Part shown: positions 38,198-46,546 of the stretch, piece by piece
How positions within the stretch are numbered: position 1 is the first letter of the stretch
How the letters are laid out: every line of letters starts with the position of its first letter
Assembly (NCBI GenBank): GCA_029246385.1
Contig: JAQWNG010000015.1
Coordinates: forward strand, 124,001 to 188,000
DNA: 64,000 nt
Direction: 5' to 3'
DNA from: Halioglobus sp.
Lineage (GTDB): Bacteria; Pseudomonadota; Gammaproteobacteria; Pseudomonadales; Halieaceae
Position numbers and translations under genes: made by a program
Notes under the pieces: generated by a model
What the model was told of the DNA's origin: nothing
Database searches by the model: none
The model's input: the letters and a program-made list of their open reading frames with translations, nothing else

Positions 38198-38737
38198 TCA
38201 GCGGGCGGCTCCTTTCAAGCGCTGGTATAGCGCCGTATTCATCCGCTCGAAGGCAGCGCGAGTATATTCTGTCCGCTTGTCTCTGCGCGGCATAAGCGCA
38301 GGGATAAGTCCTCTAAATTCCTCGTAGTGGTGCAGATCTGTATTACCGTCATCACGTGGGTGAAGTTCAAATACATGCTTCGTATCGAACAGGCCCTGAA
38401 GGCCCAGTCGACCAGTCCAATAAAAACTTCTGTTAAGTGATATCTCTCCCAGTTCTGCGGTGAGGTCGAGCGGTTCAGCAAAGTTTTCGTCCACAAGCGT
38501 AAACGATACGTTTTCACCAGCAGCAAATTTACCTTCAACTCTGGGCAAATATGGATTCCAGTCGGGATAGTGTGCGAAATCACTCAATGCGTTCCAACTT
38601 TTCTCCAAACTGGCAGGCAGCATTAATTCTGTTCTGACCGTGTATAACGGAGGAACATGAGTGGAACCAAAAAAATGCAGAGTTGCAACGACTAGTCCAA
38701 TTGCAATTATGAAGATTTTTAACTTTTTCCGCTTCAT
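38198..38737 (-). CDS. SRPBCC/START-like domain protein with N-terminal membrane anchor
   Basis: A 179-residue protein with a single N-terminal hydrophobic helix (about 7-23) followed by a START/SRPBCC lipid-binding fold: PASLEKSWNALSDFAHYPDWNPYLPRVEG is the typical first helix-and-strand region and GLFDTKHVFELHPRDDGNTDL the later strands. It would be an inner-membrane-anchored or exported protein binding a hydrophobic ligand in its cavity. Function is unknown. Same strand as the VCBS lipoprotein gene, 97 bases apart. Confidence 0.78.
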   Translation of the reverse strand: MKRKKLKIFIIAIGLVVATLHFFGSTHVPPLYTVRTELMLPASLEKSWNALSDFAHYPDWNPYLPRVEGKFAAGENVSFTLVDENFAEPLDLTAELGEISLNRSFYWTGRLGLQGLFDTKHVFELHPRDDGNTDLHHYEEFRGLIPALMPRRDKRTEYTRAAFERMNTALYQRLKGAAR

Positions 38738-39035
38738 CTATAATCACCTTGGCGACACGCTATTTACACCCAAACTAGTTTCAAACAGGCATCAATCACT
38801 AATTCACCTCGGGGTATGCACATACACACGCTCTCTTCGACTTCGGCAGAACACTCGATATCTCAGACTCTTACGGTTATGTAGCTCACTCCCTACTCCG
38901 CAGCCTGAGAATACACGCACCTGCCTATGACCGGCAAGACCGCCGTGTCAAGCATCACCGATCAACTCGCAACCCGACACATCGGCGGACGCGACCGCTG
39001 CTAGCTTCTAAAGTGGTTCCTTAAACGCTAAGCAC

Positions 39036-39050
39036 GTACAATATTTGTAC
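39036..39050. promoter_or_regulatory. Short palindrome before the jelly-roll-like gene
   Basis: GTACAATATTTGTAC is a perfect 6-bp inverted repeat with a three-base centre, 16 bases before the likely start codon at 39066. The position and symmetry suit a small operator. Confidence 0.35.
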
Positions 39051-39065
39051 TTGGGTGCGGTGCAA

Positions 39066-39710
39066 ATGGTAATGACTAGAAAATTTTTCGCGTTGATGGT
39101 GGTTACCTTCCTGATATTTTTGAGTGCTTATTGGCTCAAGAGCTTGTGGGGGCTAAACATTTTCAACGATTTTAGTCTCAGCCGTTACCCGATGTTTGCT
39201 GCTTTAAACGCACAGGTCATTAACAACCAGCCCTTTCCCGGACCCATCGTCGCCGACTCTTTTGATGAAAAAGGTCTGCTAATCTCGCTCAAGAGCCAGT
39301 GGAAGTTTTATGGTTCCGCAATTGACATGACGACAGATTCACACACTCGTTCCAACAACATGATGATCATCCGGACAACGACCACTGAGCGTTGGAATGG
39401 AAATCTAACTCGGTATGTGCAAGTTCAAACAGACGAGCACTATCAATATTCGATCCGCGTAAAAATGACCGGAGCAGCCTCTTTTACTGGCGCTAGCGTA
39501 ATTACTTATGACGCTAATCGGAAGGCCCTGTCCTGGTCGAATTTTAAAACCAGGGTAGTCGAGCGAAATACCTGGCTGGAGCTGCAGCGTAAATTTTCTG
39601 TCCCAGCAGGGGTACACTACATTAAATTTAGAATTATCGGGGCCGGTATAGGCGAATATAGATTCGATGATTTTTTGTTGAAGAAGCTTCCAGCACCGTC
39701 GACGCATTAA
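39066..39710 (+). CDS. Membrane-anchored beta-sandwich protein of unknown function
   Basis: A 214-residue unrecognised protein. Residues 1-25 (MVMTRKFFALMVVTFLIFL) form a signal anchor, and the rest looks like an extracytoplasmic beta-sandwich similar to carbohydrate-binding jelly rolls: strands around SFDEKGLLISLKSQWKFYG, an internal WNGNLTRYVQVQTDEHYQYS, and a terminal IKFRIIGAGIGEYRFDDFLL, where the final 'YRFDDF' is common in CBM-like folds. ATG 39066 or 39072 are equally possible; both lack a strong ribosome site. A palindrome lies just upstream. Sugar or polysaccharide binding is only a guess. Confidence 0.55.
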   Translation: MVMTRKFFALMVVTFLIFLSAYWLKSLWGLNIFNDFSLSRYPMFAALNAQVINNQPFPGPIVADSFDEKGLLISLKSQWKFYGSAIDMTTDSHTRSNNMMIIRTTTTERWNGNLTRYVQVQTDEHYQYSIRVKMTGAASFTGASVITYDANRKALSWSNFKTRVVERNTWLELQRKFSVPAGVHYIKFRIIGAGIGEYRFDDFLLKKLPAPSTH

Positions 39711-40146
39711 AGTCAAAGCAGCTAAGGCGTGCCAAAAAATCTTATCGCAACACCAAGCCTCTGATCAAAATATGACCAGAACATGCACGGCAACAGCAGA
39801 AGCGAACCGTCCTTACATTGAAAAATATCATTATCTTGCCTAGCAGCGCTCACAATATTTATATCGTTGGACTCTGAATTGGTCTAAAACATTTTCAGCA
39901 TCCGTATTTCCGACAACCTAGTTATGCGTTCCAATCTGCGACCGCTATCGTTTAATTCAGCAACTCTGATCACATAAAGCCAATCGTGGGAAATCCTCTT
40001 TCCTTTCACGATCTGCCGGCCCGCGGCAAAAAGCATGGACTCAGCGTTTGGCCACGCAAAGCCGTACTAAAATAATTGACCCGGAAACCGATTTCTTTCG
40101 TATGTATTTCTGGAACAAGGAGTAAAGGAGTAAAGGAGTAAAGAAT
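39711..40146. other. Intergenic region before the sigma factor gene
   Basis: About 436 bases without a credible ORF, ending in the tandem Shine-Dalgarno repeat listed separately. No promoter could be assigned with confidence. Confidence 0.45.
40117..40140 (+). repeat. Triplicated Shine-Dalgarno octamer (AAGGAGTA)x3
   Basis: Three perfect head-to-tail copies of AAGGAGTA run from 40117 to 40140, followed by AAGAAT and the ATG at 40147. Each copy contains the ribosome-binding core AAGGAG, so the gene has three SD sites at different spacings (the nearest is about 8 bases from the start). The repeat is 24 bases and not a codon multiple, so gain or loss of a copy changes only spacing. Confidence 0.85.
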
Positions 40147-41457
40147 ATGAATCAGATTTCTAAAACATCAGGCCCTGAAGATCTCGAGTGGCTGTACGCG
40201 CATTCGCGTAACTATCCACTGCTTTCGGCTGAGCAAGAGAGAAACATTGACGAGGGGAAATGGCAAACACGGGACGTGCTGTTGGAGACGCTTCTTGCAG
40301 ACGCGCGCGGCCGCTTATTCCTTGCGCAGTGGGTAGAAAACCTACTATACAATCCGCCGAATCTTAAAGTGTTTTTAGATAAAGAGCACTATTATGTTTT
40401 GCGCCGCGAGCAATCTGATTTAGTAAAAGATGCAGAAAAGTTGAAGCTACTGAAACGTTTGCACAAGTTACTGGGCAAGACCCACAAGCTCGCCGGCAAG
40501 GACGACTCGCCGAGAATACTCGCGCAACTCGAATTGTCGCCATTGCTGGTGGCGGGCTTCGCAGATATTCAGTTAAGTAGCAGCGACTCTGGAGAGATCG
40601 TGGCGGCTTTGCGCTATTGGAGGAAATTCTGGACTGAAAGCAATACAGAGGAGGTTTCTGCCAAAGAACTACCTGTTTGCAACGAAAGTCGGCAAGTTAT
40701 TCGTCGTCAGTTAAAAGCATTTTTTAACGCACGGGAGCAATTGGTCAATCACAACCTGCGTCTCGTATTTGCTATCGCGGGCAAGATGAAAAGTACCGCT
40801 GTGCCTTACATGGATCGTGTGCAAAGCGGAATGTTAGGACTTATCAGAGCGGCGGAAAAGTATGATTCGCGAACGGGTCATCGCTTCAGCACCTACGCCT
40901 ACAATTGGATCAATCAGTCGTCTCGCCGAATGCTTGAAGACCAGCGGTCGATTGTACGCTTACCCTCGGACGTCAACGAGCAAGTCAACCGTTTATATCG
41001 CGAAAGCCTGGCCCACCTCAACGCCACTGGCGAGGATCCTAGTATAAATCTTCTCGCTGATCGCTTGCAGATAGAGCCGGATGCCGTGGCGCGACTGCAA
41101 CAAACCGGTAACTTGTCGATATCACTCGACAGCCCATTTAGCAGCGACCCAGACGGGTTAACGCTGGGGGATACATTAAGTGACATGACCTATTCCCCGC
41201 CGGCCGCAAAGGCAGAACAGGCATCACTTAATAGTTTCCTAATAAGTAGCCTGAAAGGGCTGGCCCCACAGGAGCGAAGCGTGGTTACATTGCGTTGGGG
41301 GTTAGACGATTCTCCACCGTTGAGTCGCAGGGAGCTCGCTGATTACCTAACGGTATCGACCGAGCGTATTCGGCAGTTAGAAATGTCCGCGCTAGGCAAA
41401 CTGCGCAACACTGATGGCGTGGCTGAGGCCTTTTCGGATTACCAGATGCGCGATTGA
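40147..41457 (+). CDS. RNA polymerase sigma-70 family factor, divergent
   Basis: A 436-residue sigma-70 factor. Region 1.2-like sequence is near 12-35 (DLEWLYAHSRNYPLLSAEQE). A long, non-conserved, Lys/Leu-rich stretch follows (about 45-185), then region 2 (NHNLRLVFAIAGKM, VQSGMLGLIRAAEKYD, FSTYAYNWINQSSRRML), region 3 (NLLADRLQIEPDAV) and region 4 (LAPQERSVVTLRWGLD, STERIRQLEMSALGKLR). The DNA-binding determinants are intact. It is shorter than RpoD and longer than RpoS, and the middle stretch has no recognisable motif, so it is an alternative sigma factor of uncertain regulon. Translation starts after three SD copies. Confidence 0.87.
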   Translation: MNQISKTSGPEDLEWLYAHSRNYPLLSAEQERNIDEGKWQTRDVLLETLLADARGRLFLAQWVENLLYNPPNLKVFLDKEHYYVLRREQSDLVKDAEKLKLLKRLHKLLGKTHKLAGKDDSPRILAQLELSPLLVAGFADIQLSSSDSGEIVAALRYWRKFWTESNTEEVSAKELPVCNESRQVIRRQLKAFFNAREQLVNHNLRLVFAIAGKMKSTAVPYMDRVQSGMLGLIRAAEKYDSRTGHRFSTYAYNWINQSSRRMLEDQRSIVRLPSDVNEQVNRLYRESLAHLNATGEDPSINLLADRLQIEPDAVARLQQTGNLSISLDSPFSSDPDGLTLGDTLSDMTYSPPAAKAEQASLNSFLISSLKGLAPQERSVVTLRWGLDDSPPLSRRELADYLTVSTERIRQLEMSALGKLRNTDGVAEAFSDYQMRD

Positions 41458-41648
41458 GCTAGCTATAAACGTGAGTATATGGCCGATCTAACGCCTATAG
41501 AAACAGGTGGAGCTGCGCACTGCATCAGATAAACTCTAGTATCTGCTGGTCAGATCTAGCACAGACTAGGCAGGCAATGGTTTCAACTGAAGCCGCTATG
41601 CAGAGACTCACAGCGACGTAAACGTTGCGGTCAGATATGAGAGATTGG

Positions 41649-42584
41649 CTAGAAACGGCTCTTGAAGGTGACACCAAACACCAGTGCAGTGTCTATATCC
41701 GCTTTGGAAAGCCGCTGGCCGTTGCCATCCTCCAAAGACAGTGTGCCACCAATATCAGCGCCTGCTAGCGCTGTTACACTGGTCATTGGCCACGGACTGT
41801 AACTAGCAACGATATAAAGTGGAGTGCTAGAGTCCTCTCCCACCGCAGCACTGCGACCCTCTCGCTCCTTGAGCGAAAATCGTATCTTTTCATATCTAGC
41901 GCTCAATCCTAGCGTCCACTTTGGGTTTACCGCGTAATTGAGTGATAACCCTGGGCCCTGAGACGCAGCCAACCCTCGTCCTGTATTGAGGCTTAATGAC
42001 TCGGTAATCTTCCAATCAACTAGCACGATAGGAAATACGTTGCTTTCATCGCCGACATCAGAAAACCAGCCAAACCCCGGGCCAATGGACAGCGTATTCG
42101 AAAACTTCCAACTAAAGCCTCCAAGCAACCCCTCGGTGCGACCATCGCGAAGACTGGCGCCAGATTCTGCATAAGTGCGAATACTAGGAATGGCAATGAC
42201 GCTCATTTTCTCAAAGGGAGCAAAGCGGACAGGCATTGACAGTCGATAGTCACGGATACGTCCCCAAGGCTTACGGCCCTCGATTAGGGCTGCAGATGAA
42301 AAGTCATAATCAGTGGTACCAGCACCCAAAGATGCGGACACGCTGGTGTCACGATCCCAAGCATACCCTAGCCCGCCGCTCAGGTAACCGCGTGTTATAG
42401 CCACGTCACCTGGCCCGTCGCTCAGGTTCGCAGAGGACTGATTGACAGCACCACCTGCGGCACTCCACACCCATTGTTCATCTACTCGACGGTCTCCCTG
42501 TGCGTATACAGCGCTTGAGGATAGATGAAATACAGCACATAAACCGAAAAAAGCTTTATTTAAACGAGCAAGGCATCTTAGCAT
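41649..42584 (-). CDS. Outer-membrane beta-barrel protein
   Basis: A 311-residue exported protein with a signal peptide (about 1-29, ending in AVYAQ) and alternating amphipathic strands ending in a terminal aromatic (VFGVTFKSRF), the signal for barrel insertion. The strands such as GGLGYAWDRDTSVSASLGAGTTDY and TPLYIVASYSPWPMTSVTALAGADIGG fit a barrel of roughly 12 strands. It resembles DUF6268-type outer-membrane proteins, but this is uncertain. It may be a porin or an adhesin-like barrel. Monocistronic. Confidence 0.8.
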   Translation of the reverse strand: MLRCLARLNKAFFGLCAVFHLSSSAVYAQGDRRVDEQWVWSAAGGAVNQSSANLSDGPGDVAITRGYLSGGLGYAWDRDTSVSASLGAGTTDYDFSSAALIEGRKPWGRIRDYRLSMPVRFAPFEKMSVIAIPSIRTYAESGASLRDGRTEGLLGGFSWKFSNTLSIGPGFGWFSDVGDESNVFPIVLVDWKITESLSLNTGRGLAASQGPGLSLNYAVNPKWTLGLSARYEKIRFSLKEREGRSAAVGEDSSTPLYIVASYSPWPMTSVTALAGADIGGTLSLEDGNGQRLSKADIDTALVFGVTFKSRF

Positions 42585-43086
42585 CCGCGGGTAATTCCTA
42601 ATAAAAACTGTCGGCAGAGTTATACACAGATGAAATCAAAAATGGTGGTCTTTAATTTGTGAATATTGCATTGACGGGGTCAAAGGAATGCATAGACCAA
42701 TCCCTGCGAGCACTCTAAAGGCGTAACATACACGGATAAGAGAGTGTATCTTTCAGGCAGCAAATCAAGCCACATGCTGCCGTCGTGTTGCGAATACACC
42801 AATTAAAAGAACAGGACTATCCGCAAAATAAATTCACTGAGACGCGATCACGGCGACACCTCGATCGATTCCTCAACCGTATAACAGTTACGCTGAAAAC
42901 GCATTCAACCGGGATTCGCACCCGTATAATGATGTCCAAACAGCCGTACCAAACAACGGCATATACAGCGCCCCCTGAGGCGTTCATTTGAAAAGTAAGG
43001 CCCTAAATTATCAGCAAGATTTATTTCTTCAGCAGCCTTATTTGGCCTATACTTTTACAAATGAGAAGGTTACCAAGGACTAAAGC
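42585..43086. other. Intergenic region between divergent beta-barrel and COQ4-like genes
   Basis: About 502 bases. A 68-codon frame at 42785-42991 has no ribosome site and an unnatural composition, and is not accepted as a gene. A TATACT at 43048-43053 could be a -10 box for the COQ4-like gene but has no matching -35. Confidence 0.45.
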
Positions 43087-43758
43087 GTGTCGCATCCTAT
43101 ATCACCCAAACTCGACCCCGAACTGATCTCAGAACTCCTTACGTCACTTGCAAGTTGGGACCCACGCGCGTCTGTGCCTCTCGCTCATACGTTCATGCGA
43201 GTGGGCGACGAGGATGCGCTCAAGGCATTCGATGAAATGGCGCTCGCAAGTCCTATCGCAGATGCGATGCTAAAAGATCGCTACCTTAGTCCAACACCTG
43301 ATGTTACGTATTTAGCCAATTTGCCCGATGGCACACTTGGAAAGGAATTCGAGCGCTATTTAACTTCAAACCAGCTTGATGCCAACCTACTCCGTGAGTC
43401 CGCGTTTATCGAGGCGCATCACAAGCGAGGTGATGACGTGGGTTATCTGGCTGAGCGCGGTTTTCAGCTTCATGATCTATTCCATGTACTTACCGGCTAT
43501 GACACGACGCCGCTAGGTGAGGTCCGTGTCGTCAGTTTTACTGTGGCTCAAGCCCCTGCGCCCTACCCCGCAATGATTATTGCGAGTCGACCGCTGCAAA
43601 TTTTATTGTATCGTCCACAGTTGCTGCCATTCATTATGGATGCAATTACTGAGGGCTGGATGCTGGGACGCAAGGCTAAGCCCCTGCTGGCGGTTCGCTG
43701 GGAAGAATATTGGGAGCGACCCCTGACTCAGCTACGCGAGGACTATGACCTGCTGTAA
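43087..43758 (+). CDS. COQ4-like protein, single-domain form
   Basis: A 223-residue COQ4-like protein. The ligand motif is canonical, HDLFHVLTGYDTTPLGE (H-D-x2-H-x11-E), followed by ITEGWMLGRKA and VRWEEYWERPLTQLREDY. It has the usual COQ4 length of about 220-250. It starts at GTG, 7 bases after an AAGGA site. This is the second COQ4-like gene in the window and differs from the first at the first ligand pair (HD rather than HE) and in lacking the large N-terminal extension. Role in ubiquinone or another quinone pathway is inferred only. Confidence 0.8.
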   Translation: MSHPISPKLDPELISELLTSLASWDPRASVPLAHTFMRVGDEDALKAFDEMALASPIADAMLKDRYLSPTPDVTYLANLPDGTLGKEFERYLTSNQLDANLLRESAFIEAHHKRGDDVGYLAERGFQLHDLFHVLTGYDTTPLGEVRVVSFTVAQAPAPYPAMIIASRPLQILLYRPQLLPFIMDAITEGWMLGRKAKPLLAVRWEEYWERPLTQLREDYDLL

Positions 43759-43842
43759 AGAGAAATCTATCATTTTCGATGGCTTCCTTATGATAAACCT
43801 CTATCCTCAAAGAGGCACCGATCCGAAAGTGTTAACCGACAA

Positions 43843-43872
43843 GGCAAGCTACCCGGGGGGGGTATGCTTGCC
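43843..43872. repeat. Inverted repeat around a run of eight G
   Basis: GGCAAGC (43843-43849) and GCTTGCC (43866-43872) enclose TACCC followed by eight consecutive G (43855-43862). The stem could act as a weak transcription terminator for the COQ4-like gene. Confidence 0.4.
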
Positions 43873-44001
43873 ATTGGGCAAGCGAGTGTTAGTTACTGCG
43901 CCCGTATCCAGATGATAGAAATCTGCAAAAGTTTTTTTAAAAAATACTTTATATAAATTTACGAGCATTTTAATCAACGCCCTCTACATTCTTCGGAGTG
44001 A

Positions 44002-44118
44002 CAAGGCTGCGGGCGCCAGCCAAAGCAGCCGAAGGCACGGCCAAGGTTAAGTCATATTATTATTTTCTTATTGGCTTACTAGGCATCGGCTACGGCCTTT
44101 GGCTGGCGCCTGGCCTTG
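44002..44118. repeat. Long interrupted palindrome, 26 base pairs in three stems
   Basis: CAAGGC (44002-44007) pairs with GCCTTG (44113-44118), the perfect 14-mer GGCGCCAGCCAAAG (44012-44025) pairs with its complement at 44097-44110, and AGCCGA (44027-44032) pairs with TCGGCT (44086-44091). The small asymmetric internal loops give an extended bulged hairpin with a roughly 53-base apical region. It could be a mobile-element end, a structured RNA or a recombination site. Confidence 0.6.
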
Positions 44119-44190
44119 CCTCGCCTGGGAGGAATTCAGTGGGTTCAGCGTCTTAATGCAGTGCATGTCTATTAACTCATGGAGTGATAC

Positions 44191-44256
44191 ATGGTGGAAC
44201 ATCAGATGCGGTATCGGGAGCATCACCTGCGTAATGGCTGGCTTAAAAAAGTCTGA
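44191..44256 (+). CDS. Short leader frame before the transposase, possibly part of it
   Basis: A 21-codon frame (MVEHQMRYREHHLRNGWLKK plus one residue, then TGA 44254-44256) starts 94 bases before the transposase ATG. It ends at a run of six A (44245-44250). In the +1 frame after that run the sequence continues as SDWPGCDLGRRMM into the transposase, so a single continuous N-terminus may have been split by a one-base change or by programmed frameshifting. Confidence 0.35.
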   Translation: MVEHQMRYREHHLRNGWLKKV

Positions 44257-44284
44257 CTGGCCAGGGTGTGATCTTGGACGACGA

Positions 44285-45265
44285 ATGATGCGCACCGCAT
44301 CGGAAAAGCTGGCCATCATCCGCTTGGTGGAGGACTCAGAACTGTCTGTGCGCCGGACTCTGGATGAGATCAAGATCAGTCGCACCAGCTTCTATCGTTG
44401 GTACAGTGCCTACGAGCAAGGTGGGCTGGATGGCCTCGCGAATCAGGGCCGGTCCTTGCGACGTCACTGGAACCGGATACCCGACTCGGTTCGCAACATG
44501 ATCGTGGAAGTGGCGCTGGACCGGCCCGATCTGACACCCAGAGAACTGGCCTGGCACATTACCGATACCCACGACTACTTTGTGTCGGAATCCAGCGTCT
44601 ATCGCATCCTGAAGGCCCACGATCTGATCACCAGCCCACAGTTTACGGTGATGCGTGCATCAGACAAGTTCCAGCACCCGACCGGTCGGGTGCATGAGCT
44701 ATGGCAAACGGACTTCACCTATTTCAGGGTGATTGGCTGGGGTTGGTACTTCCTGTCGACGATCCTGGATGATTACTCTCGCTACATCATCACCTGGCGC
44801 TTGACAACAAGCATGGCCGCTGCTGATGTCACTGGCACCCTGGAAGATGCACTGGAGGCGACAGGTTTGTCCGAGGCCCGAGTAAAACACAAGCCAAGAC
44901 TACTGTCGGATAACGGGCCCTGTTACATCAGTGGTGAGCTCAAGGATTGGCTAAAAAAGCAGGACATGGAGCATACGCGTGGTGCGCCGTATCACCCGCA
45001 GACCCAGGGCAAGATTGAACGCTATCACCGTTCAATGAAGAACGTGGTCAAGCTGGAACATTACTACTATCCGTGGGAACTGGAAAAGGCTATTGCTGAG
45101 TGGGTCGAACATTACAACCACGAGCGATACCATGAGTCGTTGGACAATGTGACGCCCGCAGATGTTTATGACGGACGGAGAAACGAGATTCTAGATCAAC
45201 GCGCTGTGGTGAAGGCTAGGACGATGACGAAGCGAAAAGTACACAACCTGCGATTAGCAGGCTAG
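44285..45265 (+). CDS. DDE-type transposase (IS3/IS481-like)
   Basis: A 327-residue transposase of the rve integrase-core type. An N-terminal helix-turn-helix (SVRRTLDEIKISRTSFYRWY) is followed by the catalytic core: the first Asp in WQTDFTYF, the second in LLSDNGPCYISG and the Glu in GKIERYHRSMKN. HPQTQGKIERYHRS is typical of this group. The chosen ATG (44285) begins MMRTASEKLAIIRLVE; longer in-frame starts back to 44099 overlap the palindrome and look spurious. It moves DNA by cut-and-paste or copy-paste. No accessory or resistance genes are seen. Confidence 0.85.
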   Translation: MMRTASEKLAIIRLVEDSELSVRRTLDEIKISRTSFYRWYSAYEQGGLDGLANQGRSLRRHWNRIPDSVRNMIVEVALDRPDLTPRELAWHITDTHDYFVSESSVYRILKAHDLITSPQFTVMRASDKFQHPTGRVHELWQTDFTYFRVIGWGWYFLSTILDDYSRYIITWRLTTSMAAADVTGTLEDALEATGLSEARVKHKPRLLSDNGPCYISGELKDWLKKQDMEHTRGAPYHPQTQGKIERYHRSMKNVVKLEHYYYPWELEKAIAEWVEHYNHERYHESLDNVTPADVYDGRRNEILDQRAVVKARTMTKRKVHNLRLAG

Positions 45266-45365
45266 ACTGGAGAAGTGACTGGCAGAAAAGTGTCTCTTAG
45301 AAAACGGGCTGATTGGTCCCAAATGGTCTGACGACGTACACTAATCAATTACTTACAGAATTATA

Positions 45366-45442
45366 TGGCGGAGCGGACGGGACTCGAACCCGCGACCCCC
45401 GGCGTGACAGGCCGGTATTCTAACCAACTGAACTACCGCTCC
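45366..45442 (-). tRNA. tRNA-Asp (GTC)
   Basis: A 77-base cloverleaf on the minus strand. The acceptor stem GGAGCGG pairs with CCGCTCC, the anticodon loop CTGTCAC gives anticodon GTC, and the T-loop reads GGTTCGAGTC. CCA is encoded. It lies 27 bases from tRNA-Val, so both are probably co-transcribed. Confidence 0.97.
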
Positions 45443-45469
45443 ACGGCAGACTTACTTTCTCAGTAATAA

Positions 45470-45545
45470 TGGTGGGTGATGACGGGATCGAACCGCCGAC
45501 CCTCTGCTTGTAAGGCAGATGCTCTACCAGCTGAGCTAATCACCC
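45470..45545 (-). tRNA. tRNA-Val (TAC)
   Basis: A 76-base cloverleaf on the minus strand with acceptor GGGTGAT, anticodon loop CTTACAA (anticodon TAC) and encoded CCA. The D arm (AGCTCAGCTGGTAGAGC) and T arm (GGCGGTTCGATCCCGTC) are canonical. It is upstream of tRNA-Asp in the same direction. Confidence 0.97.
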
Positions 45546-45731
45546 CGATTCCGAGAAGCAGCATTATAGAGATTCTAGTTCAGCGGTCAATGCCTCGTCG
45601 GAGATATTGCGAAATAATCGGATGTTAAAACTCGAGGGCATTAGTAGTAACATCTGTGTGTTGGCCAGACGCCTGCTGCGATGTCCACAAAAGCAGACGT
45701 GAATTCGATCCACACACCACAACCAGAGTAC

Positions 45732-46100
45732 ATGGACACAGTCATGGAAATTTATAAAGAGTTTCACTTTGAGGCAGCCCATCGCTTACCCAATGTCCCA
45801 GAGGGACATAAATGTGCGCGTCTGCATGGCCACTCGTTTCATGTACGCTTAACACTTACCGGTGATGCTCCCGAGCCTGCAGGCTGGGTGATGGACTTTG
45901 CAGAACTGAAGGGCAGCTTTAAACCTGTCTATGATTTGCTGGATCATCACTACCTTAACGACATCCCTGGACTGGAAAATCCGACCAGCGAGAATATTGC
46001 GCGCTGGATTTGGAAAAACTTAAAGCCCCAGGTCCCTTTGTTAAGTCAGGTAGAACTTCGAGAGACCTGTACCAGCGGATGTATTTATCGTGGTGAGTAA
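45732..46100 (+). CDS. queD: 6-carboxy-5,6,7,8-tetrahydropterin synthase
   Basis: A 122-residue (from ATG 45732) enzyme of queuosine biosynthesis that converts 7,8-dihydroneopterin triphosphate to 6-carboxytetrahydropterin. Zinc ligands His17, His32 and His34 ([14 protein letters not shown]) and the catalytic Cys28 are visible, as are [14 protein letters not shown] and the very conserved C-terminus [12 protein letters not shown]. The first in-frame ATG at 45681 would add 17 residues without similarity. It closely follows E. coli QueD in length and sequence. No preQ1 riboswitch was seen upstream. Confidence 0.95.
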   Translation: MDTVMEIYKEFHFEAAHRLPNVPEGHKCARLHGHSFHVRLTLTGDAPEPAGWVMDFAELKGSFKPVYDLLDHHYLNDIPGLENPTSENIARWIWKNLKPQVPLLSQVELRETCTSGCIYRGE

Positions 46101-46546
46101 TGTTATCAGCGCTGCGGTAACCTGTGGTAACACGTACAAAAAAAACTTGACGAATACAGATATGCTACCCACGCAGCAGTTACAGAAAAACCTGCGCAAT
46201 AGCTCCCGGTGATAACACTCTTTAATGTGTCGACGACAATCGTAAAGGTTACTTCAGGTAGCGGGACAAAATGTTATACACACATACTGGGACACAAGAG
46301 CGTTTCACATAGTTACCTTTTTATTTGCACTCAAATACTCAAGTAAACATCTTAAGCTATTGTTTTTTAAGGTTAATATATTATTGTATATTTTTTGATC
46401 AATTTGTAGAGAAGCGAGTATTACAGCATCAAAAGACTAGCTAAACAATTTGCTCACATAGTTATGCACAGAATTTGTGGAAAAATGATGGGTAGGATTT
46501 CCGCCATGTCTTTCGACCGCAAAACCGACGGCCCAATAAGTTCGCC
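46101..46546. other. AT-rich intergenic region after queD
   Basis: About 446 bases between convergent queD and tetR with no credible ORF. It contains a strongly AT-rich block near 46340-46420 and nothing else identified. Confidence 0.45.

Larger units (their letters stand above)
43759..44190. other. Structured intergenic region before the transposase
   Basis: About 430 bases without a gene but rich in secondary structure: a 7-bp inverted repeat around a G8 tract, and a long interrupted palindrome at 44002-44118, both listed separately. Confidence 0.5.
44191..45265 (+). mobile_element. Insertion-sequence-like element; boundaries not resolved
   Basis: The transposase and its leader form the coding part of an insertion sequence. 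No terminal inverted repeats or target duplication could be matched between the upstream palindrome and the region after 45265, so the ends are unknown and the element may be incomplete. It lies next to tRNA-Asp. Confidence 0.4.

Noticed and set aside
42785-42991. 68-codon ORF between beta-barrel and COQ4-like gene
   Set aside because: No ribosome site, composition unlike a protein, and no similarity that I recognise.
44002-44118. Integron attC site
   Set aside because: The outer ends lack RYYYAAC and GTTRRRY core sites and no integrase or cassette array is present.
44245-44251. A6G slippery heptamer as canonical -1 programmed frameshift of an IS3 element
   Set aside because: The downstream frame is +1 (or -2) relative to the leader, so the classical -1 slip does not join them; reported only as a possible split N-terminus.
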